From the NCBI RefSeq assembly GCF_042652185.1, contig NZ_JBHSIX010000026.1: a stretch of DNA of 64,000 nt. The stretch is one strand, 5' to 3'. The stretch is from Actinacidiphila fildesensis. GTDB taxonomy: Bacteria; Actinomycetota; Actinomycetes; Streptomycetales; Streptomycetaceae. The position numbers were made by a program, and so were the translations under genes. The notes beneath the pieces were generated by a model that searched no databases, was not told the origin of the DNA, and was given only the letters and a program-made list of their open reading frames with translations. Shown piece by piece: positions 7,641-16,688 of the stretch (position 1 is its first letter; each line of letters starts with the position of its first letter).

Positions 7641-8581
7641 CGACGAACACCGAAACGCAGGACTGTGCCGGGCCGAAGGGCCGCATGATCTTCCTGCTCA
7701 CGCACACCGGCCGCCCGGCCGCGATCCGCAGCGCGGAACGGGTCGTGCTCGGCCTGCTGCGCTGCGGGATCGGGGTGCGGGTCCTGACGGACGAGGCCGC
7801 GGACCTGGCCGCGGAACTGCCGCTGCCCGCCGAGGTGGAGCTGGTGACGGAGGGCGGCCCCGGGGCCGTCGAGGGCTGCGAACTGATCATCGTCCTCGGC
7901 GGTGACGGGACGCTGCTGCGCGGCGCGGAGTTCGCGCGCGCTTCCGGCGTACCGATGCTGGGGGTCAACCTGGGGCGGGTCGGGTTCCTCGCCGAGGCGG
8001 AGCGGGACGACCTGGACAAGGTCGTGGACCGGGTGGTCACCAAGCAGTACGAGGTCGAGGAGCGGATGACGCTCGACGTCCTCGTCCGCAACGACGGACA
8101 TGTGGTGCACACCGACTGGGCGCTCAACGAGGCGTCGGTGGAGAAGCAGGCGCGCGAGCGGATGCTGGAGGTCGTGACCGAGGTCGACGGCCGTCCGGTG
8201 TCACGATTCGGCGGCGACGGCGTGGTCTGCGCGACCCCGACCGGTTCGACGGCCTACGCCTTCTCGGCCGGCGGCCCGGTGGTCTGGCCCGAGGTCGAGG
8301 CCCTGCTGATGGTGCCCATCAGCGCGCACGCGCTGTTCGCGCGGCCGCTGGTGACCTCGCCGCGCTCGGTGCTCGCCGTCGAGGTGCAGCCCAAGACACC
8401 GCACGGCGTGCTGTGGTGCGACGGCCGGCGCACCGTCGAGCTGCCCGCCGGGGCCCGTGTGGAGGTACGGCGGGGCGCGGTGCCGGTACGCCTCGCCCGG
8501 CTGCACCACGCCTCCTTCACGGACCGTCTGGTGGCGAAGTTCGCCCTGCCCGTCGCGGGCTGGCGGGGCGCGCCGCAGTAA
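7637..8581 (+). CDS. nadK: NAD kinase
   Basis: The 314-aa product phosphorylates NAD to NADP. The diagnostic GGDGTLLR motif is at residues 88-95, followed by GVNLGRVGFLAEAE, the NEAS ribose-binding motif and GDGVVCATPTGSTAYAFSAGGP. The start is the TTG at 7637, which overlaps the tlyA stop codon (TTGA) and has GGAGGGG 6 nt upstream. The first 16 residues before MIFLLTHTGRP are poorly conserved, so the ATG at 7685 is a possible alternative. It is part of the tlyA-nadK-recN operon. Confidence 0.95.
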   Translation: MTTNTETQDCAGPKGRMIFLLTHTGRPAAIRSAERVVLGLLRCGIGVRVLTDEAADLAAELPLPAEVELVTEGGPGAVEGCELIIVLGGDGTLLRGAEFARASGVPMLGVNLGRVGFLAEAERDDLDKVVDRVVTKQYEVEERMTLDVLVRNDGHVVHTDWALNEASVEKQARERMLEVVTEVDGRPVSRFGGDGVVCATPTGSTAYAFSAGGPVVWPEVEALLMVPISAHALFARPLVTSPRSVLAVEVQPKTPHGVLWCDGRRTVELPAGARVEVRRGAVPVRLARLHHASFTDRLVAKFALPVAGWRGAPQ

Positions 8582-8645
8582 CCCGGGAGTGCCGGTGGCC
8601 GATGCCCGTCGCGCGCCGGGCCGCAAACCTCGTATGGTCGTATCC

Positions 8646-10376
8646 GTGTTGGAGGAGATGCGGATCCGGTCGCTGGGTGTCATCGAGGATGCCGTGGTGG
8701 AGTTTTCACCCGGTTTCACCGCGGTGACCGGCGAGACCGGTGCGGGCAAGACCATGGTCGTCACGAGCCTCGGCCTGCTGTTGGGCGGCCGGGCCGATCC
8801 CGCTTTGGTGCGGATCGGTGCGAAGGCGGCGGTGGTCGAGGGGCGGATCACGCTCGGCCGGGACTCGCCGGCCGCCGTCCGCGCCGAGGAGGCGGGGGCG
8901 GAACTCGACGACGGCGCGCTGCTGATCAGCCGTACCGTCTCGGCCGAGGGGCGGTCGCGGGCCCATGTCGGCGGGCGTTCCGTGCCGGTCGGGCTGCTCG
9001 GCGAGCTCGCCGACGACCTGGTGGCCGTGCACGGCCAGACCGACCAGCAGGGCCTGCTGCGCCCCGCCCGGCAGCGCCAGGCGCTGGACCGGTACGCGGG
9101 CGACGCCGTGGCCGTACCGCTGGCGAAGTACGGGGCGGCGTACCGGCGGCTGCGGGAGGTGGCGGGCGAGCTCGACGAGCTGACCACCCGGGCCCGTGAG
9201 CGGTCCCAGGAGGCGGATCTGATCCGGTTCGGGATCGGCGAGGTCGCCGACGCCGAGCCGCTGCCCGGCGAGGACACCGAACTGGCCGCGGAGGCCGAAC
9301 GGCTCGGCCACGCCGAGGCGCTGGCCTCCGCCGCGGCGGTCGCGCACGCCGCGCTCGCGGGCAATCCCGAGGACCCGGAGGGCAATGACGCCAACACCCT
9401 CGTCTCCGGGGCCCAGCGCGCGCTGGAGGCCGTCCGCGCCCATGACCCGGCGCTCGCGGCGCTCGCCGAACGCATCGGTGAGATCGGCATCCTCGTCGGC
9501 GACGTCGCCCAGGAGCTCGCCGGCTACTCGGACGACCTGGACGCCGATCCGCTGCGGCTCGCCGCGGTGGAGGAGCGGCGGGCGGTGCTCTCCCATCTGA
9601 CCCGCAAGTACGGCTCGGACATCGATGGGGTGCTGGCCTGGGCCGAGCAGAGCGCCGCCCGGCTCGGTGAGCTGGAGGGCGACGACGAGCGGATCGCGGA
9701 GCTGACCGGGGAACGGGACGCGCTGCGGGCCGAGCTCGGGGACCTCGCGCAGGCGCTGAGCGACGCCCGTACCGAGGCGGCGGACCGTTTCGCCGCCGCG
9801 GTCACCGCGGAACTCGCCGAACTGGCGATGCCGCACGCCCGCGTCGGGGTGGCCATCCGGCAGACCGCCGATCCCGAGGGGATCCAGGTCGGCGGCCAGC
9901 TCGTCGCCTTCGGCGCGACCGGCGCCGACGAGGTCGAGCTCCAGCTCGCCCCGCACCCCGGCGCCCCGGCCCGGCCGATCGCCAAGGGCGCGTCCGGTGG
10001 TGAGCTGTCGCGCGTGATGCTCGCCGTCGAGGTCGTCTTCGCCGGATCGGATCCCGTGCCGACGTATCTCTTCGACGAGGTCGACGCCGGTGTCGGCGGC
10101 AAGGCCGCGGTCGAGGTGGGCCGCCGGCTGGCGCGCCTCGCGCGGACCGCGCAGGTCGTCGTGGTCACCCACCTCCCGCAGGTGGCGGCGTTCGCCGACC
10201 GGCAGCTGCTCGTGGAGAAGACGAACGACGGTTCGGTGACCCGCAGCGGTGTCACCGTTCTCGAAGGAGAGGACCGGGTGCGGGAGCTCTCCCGTATGCT
10301 CGCCGGGCTCGAGGACTCCGAACTCGGCCGGGCCCACGCCGAGGAGTTGCTGGCCGCGGCCCGCGCCACCAGCTGA
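8646..10376 (+). CDS. recN: DNA repair protein RecN
   Basis: The 576-aa SMC-like ATPase acts early in double-strand break repair. Walker A is GETGAGKT at residues 29-36. The central Ala/Glu/Arg-rich region is coiled coil. Near the C-terminus come the ABC signature KGASGGELSRVMLAVE and Walker B VPTYLFDEVDAGVGG, then VVVTHLPQVAAFAD. The GTG at 8646 (Met-Leu-Glu-Glu-Met) was chosen because it matches the usual actinobacterial N-terminus; an ATG at 8634 is in frame. GGAGGAG sits directly before an internal ATG at 8658 and is too close to serve it. The gene follows nadK by 64 nt. Confidence 0.95.
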   Translation: MLEEMRIRSLGVIEDAVVEFSPGFTAVTGETGAGKTMVVTSLGLLLGGRADPALVRIGAKAAVVEGRITLGRDSPAAVRAEEAGAELDDGALLISRTVSAEGRSRAHVGGRSVPVGLLGELADDLVAVHGQTDQQGLLRPARQRQALDRYAGDAVAVPLAKYGAAYRRLREVAGELDELTTRARERSQEADLIRFGIGEVADAEPLPGEDTELAAEAERLGHAEALASAAAVAHAALAGNPEDPEGNDANTLVSGAQRALEAVRAHDPALAALAERIGEIGILVGDVAQELAGYSDDLDADPLRLAAVEERRAVLSHLTRKYGSDIDGVLAWAEQSAARLGELEGDDERIAELTGERDALRAELGDLAQALSDARTEAADRFAAAVTAELAELAMPHARVGVAIRQTADPEGIQVGGQLVAFGATGADEVELQLAPHPGAPARPIAKGASGGELSRVMLAVEVVFAGSDPVPTYLFDEVDAGVGGKAAVEVGRRLARLARTAQVVVVTHLPQVAAFADRQLLVEKTNDGSVTRSGVTVLEGEDRVRELSRMLAGLEDSELGRAHAEELLAAARATS

Positions 10377-10406
10377 GCCCGGCCGGTCCCGGTCGAGCCC
10401 GGCCGG
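10375..10406 (+). repeat. Short direct repeat at the recN stop codon
   Basis: GAGCCCGGCCGG occurs at 10375-10386 and again at 10395-10406, with a 20-bp period. The first copy overlaps the recN stop codon. It is one of several such duplications in this window. Confidence 0.6.
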
Positions 10407-10570
10407 GGCCACGCCCGGCACGGCGCGTAAGCGCACTCGTTCGAGTGATCCACGGCGCCCGTACCCGGGCCGGGAGGCGGTCGGTGCCCACGGCATGCCG
10501 TGGGGGCCTGGCATCCTTGGGGTACGGCGCAACAGCCGTCGTCCGACGCCGAGTCAGGAGCTGTACCCGG

Positions 10571-11707
10571 GTGAGCAGCACTCCGATCCCCCCGCGAGGA
10601 CAGCTGCACGCCGTCCTCGTGCTGGGCGGGGCGGGCGGTCCCGCAGGTGCGCACGTCAGCTCGCTCGCGGGCGGCCTCGTCGCCCGCGGAGTGCGGGTCA
10701 CGGTGTGCGGCCCGGCCGCCGCCGAAAACGATTACGCCCTCACCGCCACCGGCGCCCGGTTCGAGCCGGTGGAGATCGCCCACCGGGCGGCCAGGTCCGA
10801 CGCGACGGTCATCACGGAACTCCGGGTGGCCTGCACGGACGCCGACGTGGTGCACGCGCACGGCCTGCGCGCCGGGTTGCTGTCGTCGCTGGCGCTCAGC
10901 GGCCGTTCCACCCCGCTGGTGGTGACATGGCACAGCGCGGTCCTCGTCGAGGGCGCCAGAGCCCGGCTGCTGCGCTGGCTGGAGCGCCGGGTGGTGCGGG
11001 CCGCGGCCGTGGTGCTCGGGGCCTCTTCCGACCTGGTGGACCGGGCCAGGACACTGGGCGCCCGGGACGCGCGGCTGGCGCCGGTCGCGGTGCCGGTGCC
11101 CAGGGTCGCGGCCCCGGAGCCGCATGGCGACGCCGAGCGGATGCGGCAGAAGACACGGGCCGAGTTCGGGGCAGTGGACCGGCCCCTGGTGCTGGCCGTC
11201 GGCCGGCTGGAGCCGCACAAGGGCTACGACCTCCTGCTGGACGCCTGCCGCATGCTGGCGGACCACGACCCCCGGCCCCTGGTCATCGTGGCGGGAGAGG
11301 GCTCCCGGCGGGCCGCGCTGGAGCAGCGGATCGACACCGAACGGCTGCCCGTCCGGCTGATCGGCCGCCGGGCCGATGTCACGGAACTGCTGGCCGCCGC
11401 CGATGTGGTGGTGCTGCCGAGCCGGTGGGAGGCGCGCGCCCTGATCGCCCAGGAGGCCCTGCACGCGGGGGTGCCGCTGGTCGCCACCGCGGTCGGCGGG
11501 ATCCCCGAACTCGTCGGTGACGCGGCGGAGCTGGTGCCGTACGGCGATCCGGGCGCGCTGGCCCGGATGGTGGCCCGGCTGCTCGACGAACCGGAGCGCC
11601 GGCTCGCGCTCGCCGCGGCCGGGCGGGCCCAGGCCGCCACCTGGCCGACCGAGGACGACACGGTCGCCCAGGTGCTGAGCATCTACGACGAGTTGGCGCA
11701 GCGCTGA
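10571..11707 (+). CDS. GT4-family glycosyltransferase
   Basis: The 378-aa product has the two-Rossmann GT-B fold. The N-terminal nucleotide-fold segment is LHAVLVLGGAGGPAGAHVSSLAGGLVARG. The donor-binding half includes VLAVGRLEPHKGYDLLLDAC, VIVAGEGSRR, LIGRRADV and the GT4 loop PSRWEARALIAQEALHAGVPLVATAVGGIPELVGD, containing the E-x7-E type pair. The GTG at 10571 has AGGAG 10 nt upstream. The gene stands alone between recN and a convergent GH15 gene. The acceptor is unknown. Its last codons form the first copy of a 31-bp tandem repeat. Confidence 0.88.
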   Translation: MSSTPIPPRGQLHAVLVLGGAGGPAGAHVSSLAGGLVARGVRVTVCGPAAAENDYALTATGARFEPVEIAHRAARSDATVITELRVACTDADVVHAHGLRAGLLSSLALSGRSTPLVVTWHSAVLVEGARARLLRWLERRVVRAAAVVLGASSDLVDRARTLGARDARLAPVAVPVPRVAAPEPHGDAERMRQKTRAEFGAVDRPLVLAVGRLEPHKGYDLLLDACRMLADHDPRPLVIVAGEGSRRAALEQRIDTERLPVRLIGRRADVTELLAAADVVVLPSRWEARALIAQEALHAGVPLVATAVGGIPELVGDAAELVPYGDPGALARMVARLLDEPERRLALAAAGRAQAATWPTEDDTVAQVLSIYDELAQR

Positions 11708-11791
11708 ACCCCTGAGCCGCGGACCCCCGCAGCGCTGAACCCCAGAGCCGCGGACCCCCGCAGCGCTGAACCCCAGAGCCGCGAACGCCTG
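11699..11791 (+). repeat. Three 31-bp tandem repeats over the stop codon
   Basis: Three copies begin at 11699, 11730 and 11761. Copies one and two differ at one base; copy three is more diverged at its end. Copy one starts inside the last codons of the glycosyltransferase gene and contains its stop, so the coding end has been tandemly duplicated into the 3' region. Each copy repeats the in-frame tail and stop codon. Confidence 0.9.
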
Positions 11792-11795
11792 AGCG

Positions 11796-11827
11796 GTGGG
11801 GGCGGGGCCGTGTGGCCCCGCCCCCAC
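11796..11827. terminator. Bidirectional hairpin
   Basis: A 14-bp perfect stem (11796-11809 with 11814-11827) with a GTGT loop lies between the convergent GT4 and GH15 genes. Confidence 0.85.
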
Positions 11828-11837
11828 ACGTACGGGC

Positions 11838-13643
11838 TCAGCCGCCGCCGTACGCTCCGCAGGCACTCAGCCGCAGCGCCGTGTCGATGAGCGGCACATG
11901 GCTGAACGCCTGCGGGAAGTTGCCGACCTGGCGCTTGAGCCGGGGGTCCCACTCCTCGGCGAGCAGCCCAAGGTCGTTGCGGAGCGCCAGCAGCTTCTCG
12001 AACAGCTGGCGGGCCTCGTCCACCCGGCCGATCATCGCCAGGTCGTCGGCCATCCAGAACGAGCAGGCCAGGAAGGCCCCTTCGTCACCCGGCAGCCCGT
12101 CGAGGTTGTCCTCGCCGCTGTTGGTCGGGTAGCGCAGGATGAAGCCGTCCTCGGTGCTCAGCTCGCGCTGGATCGCCTCGATGGTGCCGATGACGCGCTT
12201 GTCGTCCGGCGGCAGGAAGCCCATCTGCGGGATGAGCAGCAGCGAGGCGTCCAGCTCCTGGGAGCCGTAGGACTGCGTGAAGGTGTTGCGCTCCTTGTCG
12301 TAACCCTTCTCGCAGACGTCCCGGTGGATGTCGTCGCGCAGTTCGCGCCAGCGCTCCAGCGGGCCGTCCGCCTCGCCCGACTCGATGAGCTTGACGGTGC
12401 GGTCCACCGCGACCCAGGTCATCACCTTGGAGTGCACGAAGTGGCGGCGCGGGCCGCGCACTTCCCAGATGCCCTCGTCCGGCTCGTTCCAGTGCGATTC
12501 GAGATAGCGGATCAGCTTGAGCTGCAGCAGGCTCGCGTAGTCGTTGCGGGCCAGCCCGGTCATATGGGCCAGGTGCAGGGCCTCGGTGACCTCGCCGTAG
12601 ACGTCCAGCTGCAGTTGGTGGGCGGCGCCGTTGCCGATCCGGACCGGGGTGGAGCCCTCGTAACCGGGCAGCCAGTGCAGCTCGTTCTCGCCGAGCTCAC
12701 GCTCGCCGGCGATGCCGTACATGATCTGCAGGTTCTCCGGGTCGCCGGCCACCGCGCGCAGCAGCCACTCGCGCCAGGCCCGCGCCTCGTCCCGGTAGCC
12801 GGTGCGCAGCAGCGAGGACAGCGTGATCGCCGCGTCGCGCAGCCAGGTGAACCGGTAGTCCCAGTTGCGGACCCCGCCGATGTCCTCGGGCAGCGAGGTC
12901 GTCGGAGCGGCGACGATGCCGCCGGTGGGCCCGTACGTGAGGCCCTTGAGGGTGATCAGCGAGCGGACCACGGCGTCCCGGTAGGGGCCGTGGTACGTGC
13001 ACTGGTCGACCCAGTCCTGCCAGAACTGCTCGGTGGACTCCAGCGAGGCCTCCGGCTCCGGCAGCGACGGCGGCGGGCGGTGCGAGGGCTCCCAGCTGAT
13101 GGTGAAGGCCACCCGCTCACCCGGCGAGACGGTGAAGTCCGCGTACGTCGTCAGGTCCTTGCCGTACGTGTCGACCTCGGTGTCCAGCCAGACGGAGTCC
13201 GGCCCGGCCACCGCGACCGTGCGGTCGCCGACCTTGTGCACCCACGGCACGATCTGGCCGTAGGAGAAGCGCATCCGCAGGGCGGAGCGCATCGGCACCC
13301 GCCCGCTGACGCCCTCCACGATCCGGATCACCTGCGGGGCGCCGTCACGGGGCGGCATGAAGTCGATCACCCGGACCGTGCCGCGCGGGGTGTCCCATTC
13401 GGATTCCAGCACGAGGGAATCGCCCCGGTAACGCCGTCGCGTCGCCGCGGGCGGACCGGTTCCGGCGGCGTGGGCCGGGCCCAGCCTCCAGAATCCGTGC
13501 TGCTCGGTTCCGAGCAGGCCGGCGAAGACCGCGGGGGAGTCGAACCGGGGCAGGCACAGCCAGTCGACCGTGCCGTCCCGGCAGACCAGTGCAGCGGTCT
13601 GCATATCGCCGATGAGTGCGTAATCCTCGATGCGCCCGGCCAC
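11838..13643 (-). CDS. Glycoside hydrolase family 15 (glucoamylase/trehalase-like)
   Basis: The 601-aa product fits the bacterial GH15 family: an N-terminal beta-sandwich (AGRIEDYALIGDMQTAALV...DWLCLPRFDS) and a C-terminal (alpha/alpha)6 barrel. Landmarks are GGVRNWDYRFTWLRDAA, EGIWEVRGPRRHFVHSK with the probable acid Glu, and the late EEWDPRLKRQVGNFPQAFSH with the probable base Glu. Characterised relatives cleave alpha-glucosidic bonds in maltodextrins or trehalose. The GTG at 13643 has GGAG 6 nt upstream and gives the family-like start MAGRIEDYALIG; a longer reading frame reaching 13871 is not conserved in style. It diverges from pyrG. Confidence 0.88.
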   Translation of the reverse strand: MAGRIEDYALIGDMQTAALVCRDGTVDWLCLPRFDSPAVFAGLLGTEQHGFWRLGPAHAAGTGPPAATRRRYRGDSLVLESEWDTPRGTVRVIDFMPPRDGAPQVIRIVEGVSGRVPMRSALRMRFSYGQIVPWVHKVGDRTVAVAGPDSVWLDTEVDTYGKDLTTYADFTVSPGERVAFTISWEPSHRPPPSLPEPEASLESTEQFWQDWVDQCTYHGPYRDAVVRSLITLKGLTYGPTGGIVAAPTTSLPEDIGGVRNWDYRFTWLRDAAITLSSLLRTGYRDEARAWREWLLRAVAGDPENLQIMYGIAGERELGENELHWLPGYEGSTPVRIGNGAAHQLQLDVYGEVTEALHLAHMTGLARNDYASLLQLKLIRYLESHWNEPDEGIWEVRGPRRHFVHSKVMTWVAVDRTVKLIESGEADGPLERWRELRDDIHRDVCEKGYDKERNTFTQSYGSQELDASLLLIPQMGFLPPDDKRVIGTIEAIQRELSTEDGFILRYPTNSGEDNLDGLPGDEGAFLACSFWMADDLAMIGRVDEARQLFEKLLALRNDLGLLAEEWDPRLKRQVGNFPQAFSHVPLIDTALRLSACGAYGGG

Positions 13644-13939
13644 CTGCATCTCCAGTCGAATGACGGCGCCGGCCTCGGAGGGCCGGTCTTGCGGTCTGGG
13701 GATTTTCGACGAGCTCGTGTTCCGGGAGCGGGCGGGGTTGATGCCGTGCCGGCCGGCTCGCAGCGATGTGTCCGAGCAGGATACGTCGTCGGGGAGGGAG
13801 GTGCGCGCGTGGCGGTTGTCTTCACTGGGCCGGTCGGGTGCACTTGTTCCGCTCATGCCCGAGCATGCCATGAGTCCCCTTGCGAGCTGCTAAAAGCGGG
13901 CTAGTGACGTCGCCGCCGGACACAGCCGCCCACGGTCGC

Positions 13940-13948
13940 TGTTACCCT
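13940..13948 (+). promoter_or_regulatory. Possible extended -10 promoter of pyrG
   Basis: TGTTACCCT has the TGn-TAnnnT form of an extended -10 element. It would place the transcript start near 13955, about 98 nt before the pyrG start codon. No good -35 box is present. Confidence 0.35.
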
Positions 13949-14052
13949 GGTAGCCCGTGGGCCGGTGGGCCGAACCACTGAACCGCCGCGACGGCACTCC
14001 CCCTGATTCCGTGCCGTCCCGACCCTCACCTCGCGACCACGGGAGCCCCCTC

Positions 14053-15705
<1,653 letters not shown>

Positions 15706-15721
15706 TCATCGATTGATCGGT

Positions 15722-15764
15722 ACGGTGCTGGGGACGGATCTTCGTGATCCGTCCCCAGCACCGT
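15722..15764 (+). terminator. Strong hairpin after pyrG
   Basis: A perfect 19-bp stem (15722-15740 with 15746-15764) with a TTCGT loop begins 16 nt after the pyrG stop and is followed by TCTGTCT. It is the longest perfect stem seen in the window. Confidence 0.9.
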
Positions 15765-15827
15765 TCTGTCTGCCGGCCCGGCGCTCGCACCGGGCCGTTA
15801 CGTTCTCACCGGTTCACGGAGGGCATC

Positions 15828-16451
15828 ATGCTGCAGGACATCGCCGAGGAGTGGCAGGTCACCGCGACCTCGACGCCGTTCGCCGGGGCGAAGACGAGCG
15901 TCCGCACGGACGCGGTCGTCATGCCGGACGGCGGCACCGCCAAGCGCGACTACCAGGTCCACCCGGGCTCGGTGGCCGTGGTCGCCCTCGACGAGGACGG
16001 CCGGGTCCTGGTGCTGCGCCAGTACCGGCACCCGGTACGGCAGAAGCTGTGGGAGGTGCCCGCCGGGCTCCTCGACGTGCCCGGTGAGAACCCGCTGCAC
16101 GCGGCGCAGCGCGAGCTCTACGAAGAGGCGCACGTCAAGGCCGGGGAGTGGCGGGTGCTCACCGATCTCTACACCTCTCCCGGCGGCAGCGACGAAGCCG
16201 TCCGGATCTTCCTGGCCCGCGACATCGCCGAGGCGGAGGGCGAGCGGTACGAGGTCACCGGGGAGGAGGCCGACATGGAGTACGCCCGGGTGCCGCTGGC
16301 CGAGCTGGTGCGCGACGTGCTGGCCGGGCATCTGCACAACAGCTGCCTGGTGGCCGGGATCCTCGCGCTGCACGCGACGCTGTCCGGCGACGGGGTGGAC
16401 GCGCTGCGGCCCGCCGACGCGCCCTGGCCGGCCCGGCCCTTCACGGCATAA
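15828..16451 (+). CDS. Nudix hydrolase, ADP-ribose pyrophosphatase-like
   Basis: The 207-aa product carries a Nudix box (AGLLDVPGENPLHAAQRELYEEAHV), with the REL-x-EE metal-binding core near residues 96-101. The LWEVPAGLLD segment before it and SPGGSDEAVRIFLARD after it are typical of ADP-ribose or nucleoside-diphosphate-sugar pyrophosphatases. The ATG at 15828 has GGAGGG 4 nt upstream. The placement just after the pyrG terminator suggests its own transcript. Substrate assignment rests on family resemblance only. Confidence 0.88.
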   Translation: MLQDIAEEWQVTATSTPFAGAKTSVRTDAVVMPDGGTAKRDYQVHPGSVAVVALDEDGRVLVLRQYRHPVRQKLWEVPAGLLDVPGENPLHAAQRELYEEAHVKAGEWRVLTDLYTSPGGSDEAVRIFLARDIAEAEGERYEVTGEEADMEYARVPLAELVRDVLAGHLHNSCLVAGILALHATLSGDGVDALRPADAPWPARPFTA

Positions 16452-16596
16452 GCGGTGTCGGCGCGCCGCTGATCCGATGGAGTGATCATTGTGCGGATCG
16501 GCTGCGCGGGGCCCCCGGGCCGGGCATGTCCCCGTGCACCGGGTCCGGCCGTCCGGGCGACCGTCCCGGACTCCGCGCGAGGCCGCGCGGTGGCCG

Positions 16597-16625
16597 TTCG
16601 TGATCGCCCGGACAGGGCCTAGGCT
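16597..16625 (+). promoter_or_regulatory. Probable promoter of the NB-ARC/TPR gene
   Basis: TTCGTG (16597-16602), a 17-bp spacer and TAGGCT (16620-16625) fit the streptomycete housekeeping sigma pattern. The predicted start would be about 57 nt before the GTG at 16689. Confidence 0.45.
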
Positions 16626-16688
16626 CGATGGTGTTCCCGTTCGCAGCGGCGGCGGGCTCGTGCGCGCAGGCAGAACGGGAGAGTGCCC

